Origin: Pythium myriotylum
Taxonomy: Eukaryota > Oomycota > Peronosporomycetes > Pythiales > Pythiaceae
Length of the DNA: 64,000 bases
Assembly (NCBI GenBank): GCA_023091665.1
Contig: JALJCQ010000017.1
Location: 1,178,001-1,242,000 of the forward strand
Reading direction: 5' to 3'
Within the stretch, counting starts at the first letter, position 1; the number at the start of each line of letters is the position of its first letter. Shown piece after piece: positions 39,472 to 50,749 of this stretch. The notes under the pieces are model-generated. The model was not told the origin of the DNA. It worked only from the letters and a program-made list of their open reading frames with translations, and did no database searches. The translations under genes and the position numbers were made by a program.

Positions 39472-40317
39472 ATGGAGGTCGTTGCCCACGTCGATGACTA
39501 CAACGCGTCCTTCCGGGACACCGTGTGGCTCCAGTCGTTCCCGCTGAACGCGCAGACGGTGCTCCACTACTTTGCGCTCTCGCCGTTCTACGACCGCTCC
39601 TGTAACAACGAGCGACTCAAGATGCAGCGCCTCGGCACGGACCAGCTCAAGAACATGCGTGGCATCGAATACGAGGTGCTGCCCAACCACGCCAAGCAGC
39701 TACCCCAGCAGCTCTTCCTCATCCAGAAGCAGCGCCGTATGGGGCAGACGCAGCTCAAGGCGCTCGCGCTCTACTACGTGCTGGACGGCACGGTCTACCA
39801 GGCGCCCAACATCCACGCCATGCTCACGTCACGACTGGTGGGGTTCGCCGTTTCTTGTTGGGTCGAAAGTTCAAGTGATTTGACAACTCTGGCGCTTTTT
39901 GGTATAGAAAAAATGTAGCTACCGCATGAACAAGGCGTTCCGAGGACTCGCAGCAGGAGTACGCTTTAGTCCCACGGAAGGGTATGCATGGGACTTCAGC
40001 TCGGAGGACAAGAAAGAACCAGTAATCCCCTCCGAACGTGCGTCATCTCTCCGTTGACTAGCGTAGGATATTGCCACTAACTGTTCAAGTTTTTCACAGA
40101 ATTGCAACTCAAGCTCAAGCAGAAGTACGAGAAGATGGAGAAGCAACGTGAGAACTCTGCACGAGTCGACTCAATTTTGATCCAGCTGATGAAGAAGCAC
40201 GCGCCCGAAATTGTCGAAAAGCTCGAAAACAAAGATGACGGTGGTGCTGCTGCCGGTGTTAAACGTGACGCAGAGCAAGCTGCAGGTGATGCGGCGAAGC
40301 GTCAGAAAGTAGCGTGA
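39472..40317 (+). CDS. MED6: Mediator complex subunit 6
   Basis: Three exons (39472-39837, 39908-40021, 40090-40317) give 235 residues. The N-terminal MED6 domain is clear: ASFRDTVWLQSFPLNAQTVL, HYFALSPFYDRSCNNERLKM, GIEYEVLPNH, LALYYVLDGTVYQAPNIHAM and then SPTEGYAWDF. MED6 is part of the Mediator head that bridges activators and RNA polymerase II. The C terminus is a coiled, charged helix and a Lys/Arg tail (AAKRQKVA) that may be a nuclear signal. The third exon is joined at an AAG acceptor, the only one keeping frame; the second intron boundary is therefore less certain than the first. Confidence 0.88.
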
Positions 40318-40472
40318 GCTTTTCTCTATATTATTGTCCACTGAACGCAGTTCAGCCAGGCCAACTCAATTCAACCAACACAGACAACTTGGGTTTTAAG
40401 CATAATTCATTGTGCAGTAAGGCTTAGCTGCCCCTCCATTGCTGCGTGCCGCTGACCAGCATTTTGTCAACA

Positions 40473-41567
40473 TCACTTGTCCTTCTTCCCTTCCACACGG
40501 TCCATCGCGTCCCCGACGCGTTGGCTAACGCGTTCAGCCGCGTGATCGACGTGTTTTCCAGCTTTTTCTGCCGCATGGATGTGAGCTCCCCCGATGTGGG
40601 CGCCTCCACGCTGATCACGTTCTTGACGGAGAGTCTCGGCTGCTTGGTCGCGTGCGTGCATCATCTTGTTCTCAATCAGTTCTTTCTTTTGATTGAGCTT
40701 CTTCATCCCAGCGCGCCACTTGTCTGGGTTGCGTCGACGGAACATCCACAGTCCAAGCGCAACGAGCAATGGCAGTATCCACATCATGTGGTACCCCATG
40801 CGGCTCGATGGCATCGACAGGCAATACTGTTTCTCGCCTAGCTTCTTAGCTGCCTCCGTATTGCGGTGCCAACTATCCTCTGGGTGGCGACCGTACCCTG
40901 CGGTCGCATCAACTGTCTCCTTGACACGCTCTTTCACATCGTCCATACGGGCTCTCGCTGCTTCCGTGAGCTCTTCCAGGCGTTCACGCGTGTGCTCCCC
41001 AATCTTACCAAGCCGTTCACGAGCGTGGGCACTGAGAACTTCAGCGCGACTACGTGCGTGTTCAGCCGTCGCTCGAGCACGCTCCGAGAGATCTTCGCTA
41101 GTGTCGTGGACTCGACCTTGAGCGTAGCCAGCAGCACCACTTGCCTTCTCACGAGAGTAACCAGCGGCGTCATGAACCTTGTCCCGCGTGTACTCAGCCG
41201 CGTCGTTGACCTTGTCGCGAACGTATCCAGCAGCGTCGCGCACGCGCTCACCCATGTATTCCGGTACCTCTCGGACACGCTCCCCCACATCGCCCACTCG
41301 GTCACGCGCATACCCCATGGTGTCGTGGAGGCGTCCTCCCGCCTCGGCCATACGGCCGCGCGCGTGACTGGCCGTGTCGCGAGCGCGTTCTTCCATCTCG
41401 TCCATCTTGTAGCGGCCGTGCTCGGTCATGTCGCGGGCTCGTCCTCGCACCGTGTCGTAGGGGTCTTCCACCTGGCCTCGAGCACGCTCATAGGGGTCGT
41501 CCACGCGGCGACGCTCGACGAGGTCTTCCGGGAGGCGCTCGCGGTACTCGACAGTCTTCTCCACCAT
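40473..41567 (-). CDS. Membrane-anchored LEA/apolipoprotein-like 11-mer repeat protein
   Basis: A 364-residue protein starting at the ATG at 41567 in a strong context. Residues 115-224 are ten consecutive 11-residue repeats (YVRDKVNDAAE, YTRDKVHDAAG, YSREKASGAAG and so on) with no gap. Looser copies precede them from about residue 64. The 11-mer periodicity and A/K/E/R/D content match group 3 LEA proteins, perilipins and apolipoprotein helices, which fold as long amphipathic helices on membranes or on drying. One membrane segment follows (MMWILPLLVALGLWMF, about 260-276), then a basic cytosolic tail with a second helical stretch. It may coat a membrane or lipid body or give stress protection; this is inference from sequence periodicity. 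Confidence 0.7.
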   Translation of the reverse strand: MVEKTVEYRERLPEDLVERRRVDDPYERARGQVEDPYDTVRGRARDMTEHGRYKMDEMEERARDTASHARGRMAEAGGRLHDTMGYARDRVGDVGERVREVPEYMGERVRDAAGYVRDKVNDAAEYTRDKVHDAAGYSREKASGAAGYAQGRVHDTSEDLSERARATAEHARSRAEVLSAHARERLGKIGEHTRERLEELTEAARARMDDVKERVKETVDATAGYGRHPEDSWHRNTEAAKKLGEKQYCLSMPSSRMGYHMMWILPLLVALGLWMFRRRNPDKWRAGMKKLNQKKELIENKMMHARDQAAETLRQERDQRGGAHIGGAHIHAAEKAGKHVDHAAERVSQRVGDAMDRVEGKKDK

Positions 41568-41877
41568 GGCGGGCAGTGAACTCTTCGCGATCAGTTGCGT
41601 TGTGACGGTCTCGGGGCCTTCGCAGCTTCTCGCTTCTTCTGGGACCACGGCCGTTCAACCGCCGCTTCTCGCGCCGTGGCGAGAGAACACAGGCATGCCG
41701 CCAACGGCGGGGTCTGTGCCGAACATGGCCACGTCCCACGGAGCTCTTCACGAGCTGGCGGCTTCAACTTGCCCCAACTCCTGTGCGCCACACTAATTTC
41801 GACATGATAGTCGAATTTACTGTGGAGGAGGCCATAATCTCGGACATCCGGGGAGTCAATGGGCACAACCCGAGGCG
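41568..41877. promoter_or_regulatory. Divergent promoter region (LEA-like / WDR77)
   Basis: A 310-bp gap between two divergent start codons. No distinct motif was recognised beyond the layout. Confidence 0.3.
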
Positions 41878-43098
41878 ATGGACGTCAAGATGCCCGAGCA
41901 GGCCTTCTCGCAGACCTTCCGTGCCGACGAGTTCGTCGACGCGATCGCCGCGCGGCCGCGTGGGGAAGCAAAAGAAGCGGCGCCGCTGCTGGCGGTCGCG
42001 TTCTCGGCGCTCGAGAGCAATCTGTGGGGCGGCGGCGTCGCGATTCTCGACGGCGTCACCGGCCAGCGGCTCTGCGGCTCGCAACTCGTGACCGGCGTGA
42101 GCTCGGTCGCATGGACTGGCGACGACAACGATTTGCTAATCTGCGGCTGCGACAATGGAGACGTCCAGCTCGTGCGGCTCGAAAAGAGCGAGGACAGCGA
42201 GTTCGTCCTGGTGCCGGTGGCCACCCCAGCCGAGAACTCGCAACCGGGCCACGACGACGTTGTCACGGCCGTTGCGGCCTCTATCGTCGAGAAAAACATC
42301 ATAGCCTCGACAAGCTGGGATTTAACGTACGTGGCCGTGGCTTTTCTCGTTGTTCGATGGTTGGCTCATTGGCGTTTTCGAATACTCAAGTGTGAAGATA
42401 TGGGACGCGAACGCTATGGAGACATCGCTCACGACCCTCGACGGTAAGAGCTGAGCATATTTTGGCTGCGCAGACTGTATTTATAGCGGACGTCGTGCTG
42501 ACGTTAGGTCACTCGGGTTTGATCTGGGATGTCTCGATGAGTCCAAATCAAGCTCACATCCTCGCGACGGCTTCACAAGATGCGACCGTGCAGCTATGGG
42601 ATGACCGAGATGTCGTCCAGGCTGCTAACTCAACTCTGTCAACTCGATCAGCGGCGCTTGCAGTGGAGTGGCACCCGTCCAAGGACCACCTAATTGCTGT
42701 CGGATTAGAGAACGGAAGTGTCTTGACATTTGATACACGTGTACCACAGTCGCCGCTCAGTACACTGGTGAGCTAAGTTTTTTAAGAAGATATCTGTCGT
42801 CCGGGCGAGGCTCACTCTGTTTTTACAGGCGATTCATGAGGGCGCCATCCATTGCATCAAATACTCGACGTTGCATCGAGATCTGCTGGCCGTGGGCAGC
42901 GATGATACTTCCGTCTCTCTCATTCATGGCAGTGAATCTGCGGATGCTCACATTCAAAATCTTGATGCAGGCCACGGTGACTACGTGCGTGCACTCGAGT
43001 GGTATTCATTACCTGGGCCCACTGGGTCTGATCGCTCGGTTGTTGCAACCGGCGCGTGGGATCATGTAGTGTCTTCCTGGATCGTCTCTGATCCCTAA
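41878..43098 (+). CDS. WDR77: WDR77/MEP50-like WD40 protein (methylosome subunit)
   Basis: Four exons (41878-42326, 42391-42443, 42508-42767, 42829-43098) give 343 residues forming a WD40 propeller. Order and loop features follow MEP50. SALESNLWGGGVAILDGVTG matches the start. It is followed by SSVAWTGDDNDLLICGCDNG, the blade ending TSWDLTVKIWD, the blade LATASQDATVQLWDDRD, AVEWHPSKDHLIAVGLENGS and a final blade VVATGAWDHVVSSW, matching human TTVGWDHKVL. MEP50 is the obligate partner of the arginine methyltransferase PRMT5, which methylates Sm proteins and histones; PRMT5 is not in this window. The second exon is only 53 bp. One acceptor is AAG, the rest YAG. Confidence 0.75.
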
Positions 43099-43130
43099 TT
43101 AATGGGGTGTGATTCAACCGAATGGACTCA

Positions 43131-45260
43131 TTATTCAATGGTTCTCTCGTGCTCTCTAGTTTGCATCCACGGCTCGGCAAGTGCAGACTCTGGAGTCAAA
43201 CGCTCTTCAGGATCCCACGTGAAGCACTTGCGAAGGAGAGCGATGAACTCAGCATCGTCGCTCTTGACGACGTAGCCAAGGTCTCGGAGGCCTGGGACGC
43301 GCTTGCGGCCTCGCGAGTTCGTGAACGCCATGGGCTTGTAAGTTGGCCCAACTGCTTTCACGAGACTCGGCGTTTCTTTGTCACCAACAGGCTGTGATGA
43401 ACTTTCTTCCACCTGAACTTCATGGAAAAAGCATTTGCGGCGTTTGCACCTGGCAAGATAATGCACCGGGGGAACGCCCAAGATCTCCATCATGCACATC
43501 AACTGCTCAGTCTCATTTTCCCCCGCAAAAATCGGGTGCCCAGTGTGGAGCTCGACTAAGATACATCCCAAGCTCCACATATCGATGGGCGTACTGTACG
43601 GATGGCCGAGAATGACTTCTGGACTTCTGTAGAATCGACTCTGGATGTACGTGTAGATAGTCGCGTTGTTGAGGCAACTACTTCCAAAGTCAATTAAGCA
43701 AATGTTCTCGACCGGGACATTCGCGAAAGCGACACTAGAACCACCCGGGCCAGCTCCAAAGCACTGTAATGGTGCTTTGATGAGAACATTCTCTGGCTTC
43801 AGATCACAGTGAATGATGCTTTTGGCTCGAAGATGTGCAAGCCCCATTGATAGTTGGCGTGCTACTACTCGGATGTTCGCCATAGGCATGCCCTGGAAGA
43901 AACGAAGCTTGAGGTACTCGTACAGGTTCATTCCGAGAAGCTCAAATGTTATGCACAAGTGGTTGCGGAACACAAAATGGTCAATCATCTGGACGACATT
44001 GCTAGTAGAAGATCTGGCGTCAGACGCTCTTCGCGGCTTGGTGTCGGAACCTTTCGCTGTTGGAACTTCCTGAAGAAGTGCTAACACTTGAATTTCAATA
44101 AGCGCCTGCTCCTTGTACTTTTTTCGGTTGCGGATCACTTTTACAGCAACCTTTGCCTTGGTTTTGTGATCAAGACAGCAGACAACCTGTCCAAATGACC
44201 CACTTCCAAGAGGGTGGAGCACTTCGTAACGATATCCCAAGTGGTCCTGCATAAGCATTAAATAGTCTCCACGATCGTCGTCGTAGCCGTCGTTGTGGAG
44301 CTCGGTTACCTTGTTTGTTGGGGCTGCTTCACGATCTGAGTGGAGATCTGAGCCTTCTCCTAGCTCGTTTGGTGTGAGGATGCGTCCATTCCTTCGCCGC
44401 CGCTTGACTCCAAGGGTTGAGAAGTAGAATACCTCCGGGAAGGCAACAATCTCCTTCTTCTCTAGAGACGTGAGCTCGTCTCCGTAGTGTGTTAGCACGT
44501 GCTGTGGGTCCTGTGGTCCAGAGTCGCTTCCATCGCCGCTGGTTTCGCGAATCGATGAGTTGGAGACCTGCGACAGTTTTTGCCCTTCAGTAACACCAGG
44601 CAGTTCTACCTTGGAGCGATCGAAGTGAAGAAGGTTACGAAACGAACCGGCCGATCTTGTGGGTATCGAGCCTGTGACAACACTGCTCAAGATGGAGTCA
44701 TTCGCGGACATCCGCTTGCTCAGGATAGGTCTCCGTAGAACTAGCGTGCTGACTTGCGTTGTCATACTACTGGAGCTGCTCGGCGAGCCTTCGACGGGGC
44801 GGTGGGGTACTAAACTTGCAGTATCCGTTGGAGCTGCTGCGGGCCTTTCGCCGTCCTCTTTGGCGTTTGGTTCTCCATTTTTGGTAGCAGCTGAGAGGGA
44901 ACCCGCAGTGGCCGTCGGCTCGGCTTGCTTGAGCAAGTTGCGAACAGACGAGCTCTGTGTGACCAGCTTGGTCAGGTCTCCGGCCGGCATGCTGGCAAGC
45001 AAATCGGTCTCCGTTGCACCGCGCCTGGGCGGCCCGCGTGCAGCATCCGACGTCGAGTTGCGTTTGGGGCGCGTCGCCGTCATCGCGGTCTCAGCCTTGG
45101 CGTCGACGATGGTCTTGCGGTTGAAGAAAGTGGAGCCGAAGCGCGAGATGGCGCTGAGTGGCTTGTGCACGATCGCGGACGGCGGCGAGGCCGGTGCTGG
45201 AGGGTTCGAGTCCGACGGCCGACTCGACCGTCGCGTCAGCGTCGGCAGCCGCGTTGGCAT
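43131..45260 (-). CDS. DYRK-family dual-specificity protein kinase
   Basis: A 709-residue intronless kinase. A Ser/Thr/Ala-rich N-terminal 320 residues precede a DH-box-like segment (NDGYDDDRGDYLMLMQDHLG). The kinase domain has LGSGSFGQVV (glycine loop), VAVKVIRNRKKY (catalytic Lys), HCDLKPENVL (catalytic loop) and LIDFGSSC (DFG). YTYIQSRFYRSPEVILG is the DYRK activation loop with the Tyr-x-Tyr that autophosphorylates during translation. GCILVELHTGHPIF and the late motif FTWDPEERLTPESAL complete it. Class 2 (DYRK2/4) is favoured by the DH-box-like segment. DYRKs control cell cycle, growth and cytokinesis. An insert rich in Ser and Lys lies between beta-3 and the hinge. It ends 32 bp from the convergent WDR77 stop. 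Confidence 0.92.
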   Translation of the reverse strand: MPTRLPTLTRRSSRPSDSNPPAPASPPSAIVHKPLSAISRFGSTFFNRKTIVDAKAETAMTATRPKRNSTSDAARGPPRRGATETDLLASMPAGDLTKLVTQSSSVRNLLKQAEPTATAGSLSAATKNGEPNAKEDGERPAAAPTDTASLVPHRPVEGSPSSSSSMTTQVSTLVLRRPILSKRMSANDSILSSVVTGSIPTRSAGSFRNLLHFDRSKVELPGVTEGQKLSQVSNSSIRETSGDGSDSGPQDPQHVLTHYGDELTSLEKKEIVAFPEVFYFSTLGVKRRRRNGRILTPNELGEGSDLHSDREAAPTNKVTELHNDGYDDDRGDYLMLMQDHLGYRYEVLHPLGSGSFGQVVCCLDHKTKAKVAVKVIRNRKKYKEQALIEIQVLALLQEVPTAKGSDTKPRRASDARSSTSNVVQMIDHFVFRNHLCITFELLGMNLYEYLKLRFFQGMPMANIRVVARQLSMGLAHLRAKSIIHCDLKPENVLIKAPLQCFGAGPGGSSVAFANVPVENICLIDFGSSCLNNATIYTYIQSRFYRSPEVILGHPYSTPIDMWSLGCILVELHTGHPIFAGENETEQLMCMMEILGVPPVHYLARCKRRKCFFHEVQVEESSSQPVGDKETPSLVKAVGPTYKPMAFTNSRGRKRVPGLRDLGYVVKSDDAEFIALLRKCFTWDPEERLTPESALAEPWMQTREHERTIE

Positions 45261-48200
45261 GGGTCAAGTTCGTGGCGTGGAGCGTATACTGAAGACTGGG
45301 CGGCGACGCGCACAGCGATCTACATTGAGCAAATCAACCGGACCCCGGACAGCCGAGTCGCGCTTTTTTTGGCCATGGCCTGCGTCGGGCGATAAGACGA
45401 GCTGTTCCCTCGAGGAACTGAGCTCAAGACGGTTTGACACGCCACGATAATTGGGCTCGCGGCAAAGAATAGCTGGGTCTCACTCGAGCAAAGGGAGTTG
45501 CACGCCACTTGAAGGTCCTTGTCACTCAAGTGGGGTGTATCCATGCCCCCATGGTGTCGACATGACGGCATGTGGGGCAAGTCATGGCGCCAGAGCGAGC
45601 TCCGGTACCGTACCGTTGCCCATGGGAAGCGAGGGGATCCATCTTTTAGAAGCGAAGCCACGTGCCAAAACCCGAAACGCAGTCGCCACTCTGCGGGCGA
45701 AGATCGTGCAAGAGCAGGGTTCGAAAAAACTCAGAGCCTCTCGGAGTCAGAAGCTCACGCCCGCGTTAGCTAATGAGATACCGGTAGATCCACAGAGCAG
45801 AGGGGGAAGAGATCACGGCCCCGGCGGCGCGACGACAAGCGCGCGTCGGCGCCGGCGATCTCTCGCTCATGGAGATCTCCCTCTTGACGAGTCGCCGAGC
45901 TCCTCGCCGGACGACGCGACGCCATCTCACCACGGCGCGCCCCGCCTCAGCAGACGAGCGCGTGTGCAATGAACCACCACGCAACAGAGAGATCTCGACC
46001 ACGAGGACGACGCCGTGCGTCCACGGTGGCTCCTGCGGCGTCCTCCATCACCTCGTCGCGGATGCACATCTCTCCGGGACAGGACTGACGTGCCAGGGTT
46101 GAATCTCCCCCTCACGCATAGAGAGCAAGCTCTCGGCCGGAATCCGAGGCGCCTGCCATCATCCAGACCGCCGCGCGTCGTCCCTCGCGGTCCCTCGATT
46201 CGAACGCGACGGAAGAAGCCGCAGATGGAAGGAAAAGAGAAGATCCTGGACGCATTTTTTTCGCGTCCCCCCTTCTGCGGTCTCGTTCCAGCGCGAGCAC
46301 TGGCCTTCCCATGCATGAGCCCGCCCCATGAACGAGCGAGCGCTCGTCGCGCTCCATGCGACGGCTCGGCCATTTCGCACGGCCCAGCGCGGATGGACCG
46401 GCCAGCGCGTCTGGCGGGTCGGCAGAGTTGGATGATCGCGCGGCCGTGGCGTCCAACTCACTCATTTTTTGTGCTCGCGGGGGAGGAGCTGAGCGTGGGC
46501 CGCGCTGGAAAGGGCGGCGTCTGCATACGTACGCGTGGAACGCCGCCACGCAGCTTCCCTCCGCGCATCCTTGCATCTCGTGCGGCCTTGCCCACCATCA
46601 TCCTCTACCCATCTCAGTATCAACTCTGAGAGGTCCGCCGGCTGGCTCGTAATGGGCCGGTGGGTTGGGTTCCCCCCGCCAGCAACTGATAGCGTGTCCC
46701 AAAGAGAAACCCAGACCCGCTCGGTGGGCCTGCTCGGGAGCTCCCGCATCAGCAAGTGAGCTCCGCGCAGCCGCGAGCTCGCCTCAAAAACGGTCCAACG
46801 CGATTGCAGTCAGTTCAGCGACGAGCTGAGAAGAAGGTTGAAGCCACGAAGATCGCGGGCCGAGGCCGTTGCGCCAAGAGCCGCTCGCCAGTTCGCGCCG
46901 CTTTGAACCGGGCGAGATTCCTCGCCCCAGTCTCGTGGAATTTGTTTCGTGCTGGGCGGCGAGCCTCGGGGCTGGGGCGGGGTCTGGGATCCGTCACTAC
47001 TTCAAGCTCGCCTTGAAGGTGTACGTGTGGGGGCGCGTCAACCCACCCGAATGCAGCCTGGTGGGATGTTCGATCAACTGCAACATCAGTCGCCCGCGTT
47101 CTCTCTCTCTGAACACGGAATCCACCGTGCGCTTCTCTCGAGCGCGCATGACTCACGCTTCGTTGCGGTCATATGGAGACGCGCTGCCTTCGTTACATCA
47201 TGATGAGGAATCTCCACTTTCCATCCACGCGCGCCGGTCTTCTCCTCGATCCTCCGCGACGTGCTCGAGGACTGACTAGCATCAGCGAGCCGAAGGAAGA
47301 AACGGCCCCGTGGAACAGTAAATTGAGTTTCTAAACGAAGGAACAGGAAACGAAACGCAGAGTCCGATCTCTCGCAGCGCTCGGGGAGGGTTTTTTGCTT
47401 CCAGTGGTCGGAGTGTCTTCGTTCTCTTTGGGATTGGGGCCGTGGCCGTAGTCACTTGAAGGTGTGCTTGACCTCAACCAAGTTTCCACCAATCCACTCG
47501 CGGGCGGTTTCGTCCCGAGCAGACGAGCCACAGTGTCAAGAGGGAACCAAAGTCCAACTCTCCGCAAGGGCTAGGGCCAGGGAGGGAAAAAAGAAAGTGT
47601 GCCCATTCCCTCGCGCCCCAACAGAAAGAAGCCAAAAAAAAAATCGAAGCTACGCGACCTTCGTAAGATCATGTACTCTTAGAATTGATGACCAACCTGC
47701 TCCCATGAAGGTCTTCCCGAGCCATTTCGTGTCATGGCCTGGTCATGAACACGTGCGTACGTGTATCGACCGGATATCCAGGGCCAGTGATCTCGAGTCC
47801 TAAAAAACATTGAAGTCGCATCTCTCTCCCCCCAACGGCTGACCGCTCCCCACCCCGATATACATTTTTTTTCGGTCGTCCCCCTTCGCTTCTGCATCTC
47901 GTTCATCGTGTCTCACTGTTCTCTCGAACCCAGGCGATGGTTTCCACACTCGACCGGCTGGTAGTCTCTACCGCCGGAGGTTTTGGCTTGTCGGATTTGA
48001 TATCCTTTCCCCTTGTCCCTCTTCTTTTCCAGCGCGCGCCCTATTCGCTCGCGCCAAATCTTTCCAAAAACTAGGACGCTTGGCAAGTCTTGGGGGCAAG
48101 GGGGGGCGTCTTTTTACCGTAAAAACTCCCAAAACCAATCGTCAAAATGCAAGATGGTGTAAAGTTTCGTGCGCGGGGAAGGGAAAGGAATACTGTATTT

Positions 48201-48581
48201 TGTACCTCACGGTAGTGTCCCGCTCGCGACTTGGCCTCACTCGAGCTTTGTATCCGTCGCAAGGTTCTCCAGTGTACGACCTCGGCAGAACTGCGAGGTC
48301 GGGCAACGAGGACACCGGTCCCTCCTTCGCACGGTCGCAGAGTTTTACATTTGCCACCTGGGCGTCATCGGAGAATTAGCGACGCGCAGCGCGTACGAGA
48401 ACGACCCCAGCGTATACAGGTGGAGCCGCGCGAGTCTGCCCGCTAGCGTCGGCCCGCGATCTCGCTCTGATCCTTCGCGCCCCGAACGACCCCTCGAGCC
48501 CTCCCCCCTGCAGCGAACCCCCGACCCGACCCCGGACTCCCTCGTGTGATATTCCCGTATCCACGACACCCCGGCAGCTTC
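45261..48581. other. Gene-poor 3.3-kb region
   Basis: No gene could be supported on either strand. Open frames up to about 200 codons exist, but they are Arg/Ser/Pro-rich, overlap on both strands and lack domains. A quasi-palindrome (11-bp stem with one bulged base) lies at 48277-48301. The region may hold long leaders, unspliced 5' exons of the gene at 48582 or regulatory DNA. Confidence 0.4.
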
Positions 48582-49157
48582 ATGATGGAGATTGCGAAGA
48601 ATGTACGCGACTTCTTGGTCGGCATGAAGGAGACCCTGTCTCCGGAAGAAGAGACGTTGTTATCCCATCTGCAAGATCTTCACGAGAGGTACCTGACCAT
48701 CATGGATGACTTCTCGGAGCAGGCATCGGCGGCTGCGCTAAGTATGCGACCCGAAGCGCGCATGATGTCGCATCAGCTGCGCCTGCGCATCTACCAGGAC
48801 TGGCGTGCGAAGATGATGGAGCGCATTTTTACAGGCTCTCCGATGTCAACATCGCCGCCAACAAAGGTGTCGCCCCCGCCCGAGTCGCTCCAGCACCGCG
48901 CCGACTGCCAGGAAGGCACGTGCATTTGCGAGCTCGAAGTTCGTTTGGAAATGTACAAGCAAGTGGTTGCGCAGTACCTCGACGGCAGCACCAAGTTTAA
49001 GAGGCGATCTCCTGCGTCTAGTCTCGACGACGTTAAACAGCTTTGCGAGTCCCCCGACGCTCCGGATCCGGAGAGCGATGAGGCGGGCGAGGAGTACTAT
49101 TTCGAGTTCCCCGAGTTTCTGGGTATGGCGCCTTTGCGAGAGCGTCTCCAGAGCTAG
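48582..49157 (+). CDS. Conserved-looking small hypothetical protein
   Basis: A 191-residue protein beginning MMEIAKNVRDFLVGMKETLS at the first ATG pair. It is mostly helical (LLSHLQDLHERYLTIMDDFS, RLRIYQDWRAKMMERIF). A Pro/Ser-rich stretch is followed by a small Cys cluster (CQEGTCICELEVRLEMYKQV) and an acidic tail (ESDEAGEEYYFEFPEFLGM). No known family is recognised. Codon choice and amino-acid balance look like a real gene, unlike the flanking DNA. Confidence 0.6.
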   Translation: MMEIAKNVRDFLVGMKETLSPEEETLLSHLQDLHERYLTIMDDFSEQASAAALSMRPEARMMSHQLRLRIYQDWRAKMMERIFTGSPMSTSPPTKVSPPPESLQHRADCQEGTCICELEVRLEMYKQVVAQYLDGSTKFKRRSPASSLDDVKQLCESPDAPDPESDEAGEEYYFEFPEFLGMAPLRERLQS

Positions 49158-50749
49158 GCAGGGGACGAAGAATCGTCGTGTTCGACGGGGGCGCACCGGC
49201 GCGTCTTCGTCATGCCCGCCAGCGCGACGAATCTGTGCCACCGCCTAGGTCGGCGGATGGCAACTTCAGTGCTTTGCTCGACGATCAGAAGACGAGCAAC
49301 TTTCTGTGGAAGATGAGGTGTTCTCGGACGAGAGCCCTCTCCACGACCAAGCACAAACCGATAGCGCGAGACCTCCAGGCTTCGTGGTGGACGAGCGGAA
49401 GCGATCTCTTCTCCTATTTTTTATTTGCGATGGATGGACGTCTGGTGCAGTGGTGGGATAGAGTTGTATGAGCACGGTTTGGAAGTGCTCGAGAACAGTG
49501 AACGGCTCAGCTGGCGGCAGACTCGGCGGCGCGTGTGCAAAAAGAACGGCGGCCGCGCTCTCAGATCGCGCATCCAGGTAGCAGCATGACGGCTTCGCCA
49601 GTTCCAACACTGTGTCGTTGCCCACTACTGCACCCATTGCGATCCTTCGCTAGCGAATGAGAACGTGTGCTCCGTACTTTAAGCGCTCCGTTGCCGCCGA
49701 GTTTTCCCGCGGCCACTGGCCAATTCGCTGTTAGATACAATGTAATAGCGAAAGGCTTCGGCGTATGATACAATAGTAATAATGAAGTCGAAATTGGAAC
49801 CTCCCACTGAGCTGTTCATGTATGTCGCACCGGGCCCTCCGAGTCCGCATTCGCGTCGACCCGGCCGACGCGGCGACTACTCTCGCGGCCTCGCCATTCC
49901 CCATTCTCGAGCGCGCGATCGTGCGCACGCCAAATGTAGCCAGGACCCGTGTCGTGGTCGGAACGAGCACGAGCCAGTGCAAAGAGGAGGGCCATGGAAA
50001 CGCGGTCGCATGTGGGCGCGTCGTCTGCCGCTCGCACCAAGGCAAACGGGCCGCGCTCTCGGTCGGCTCCTCTCCAGTCGCCGCCGCTTAAACCAGTACA
50101 TGCCAAGTGTCCCTCCTTGGGGGCTCACGTCCAGGGCCGAGGGAGGAGCCGAGCGCGGGTGGCTCATCTGTGACACACGCCAGTGTGCGCGCGGCTGCGG
50201 GCAACGGGACTGCAAGGTGCGGCCGAAAGGACAGGCCGATGGCGCGCCAGGTCGCTCGTGCGTGGGGGACTCATCCGCTGGCGTAGGGAGAAGCGCGGCC
50301 GCGCGTGGACAGAGAGAACGCCGACGAAGCACACGCCCCACGGCGCGAGCGGCCCGCGCGGCGGTGTAATGCACGCCAACCGCGCTGCTCAGCAGCTACA
50401 GACCAGAACACAGGCTGGCGCCGCGCCGTTAGTGCCCTCCAGCACGCTCCACGAGTCTCAGGTCTCACCTCCAGAATCCATACTGGCCCGTCGCTGCACG
50501 CGTTCGAAAACGCGATCATCGGTCGGTCGGATAAAACCCTCGGCCCAGGTGGTGACCACAAGGTGATTGAATACCACGATCTGATTGGCGGCCTCTTGTT
50601 TCATGGTGCAGCGAGCACCAACTGGCCACAAGATACAGGACCAAGCGCAGAGCCCCGGTTGTGTGACCAGACCATTCCACGCTTCATTCGCGGCTGATAG
50701 GAGCCTCATCGCCGCCAAAATTCAAAGAGGAAACCTGCACACTGAACTG
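49158..50749. other. Gene-poor region, 1.6 kb
   Basis: I see no supported gene. Open frames are Arg/Ala/Pro-rich shadows in GC-rich DNA around 49800-50350, with an AT-richer patch near 49690-49800. Confidence 0.35.

Noticed and set aside
46015..46652. Arg/Pro-rich frames of 100-200 codons in the gene-poor block
   Set aside because: Frames occur on both strands over the same bases and show no domain, signal peptide or splice logic.
50271..50561. Possible gene in GC-rich DNA near 50.4 kb
   Set aside because: Several overlapping frames on both strands have Arg/Ala/Gly-rich text and no recognisable motif.
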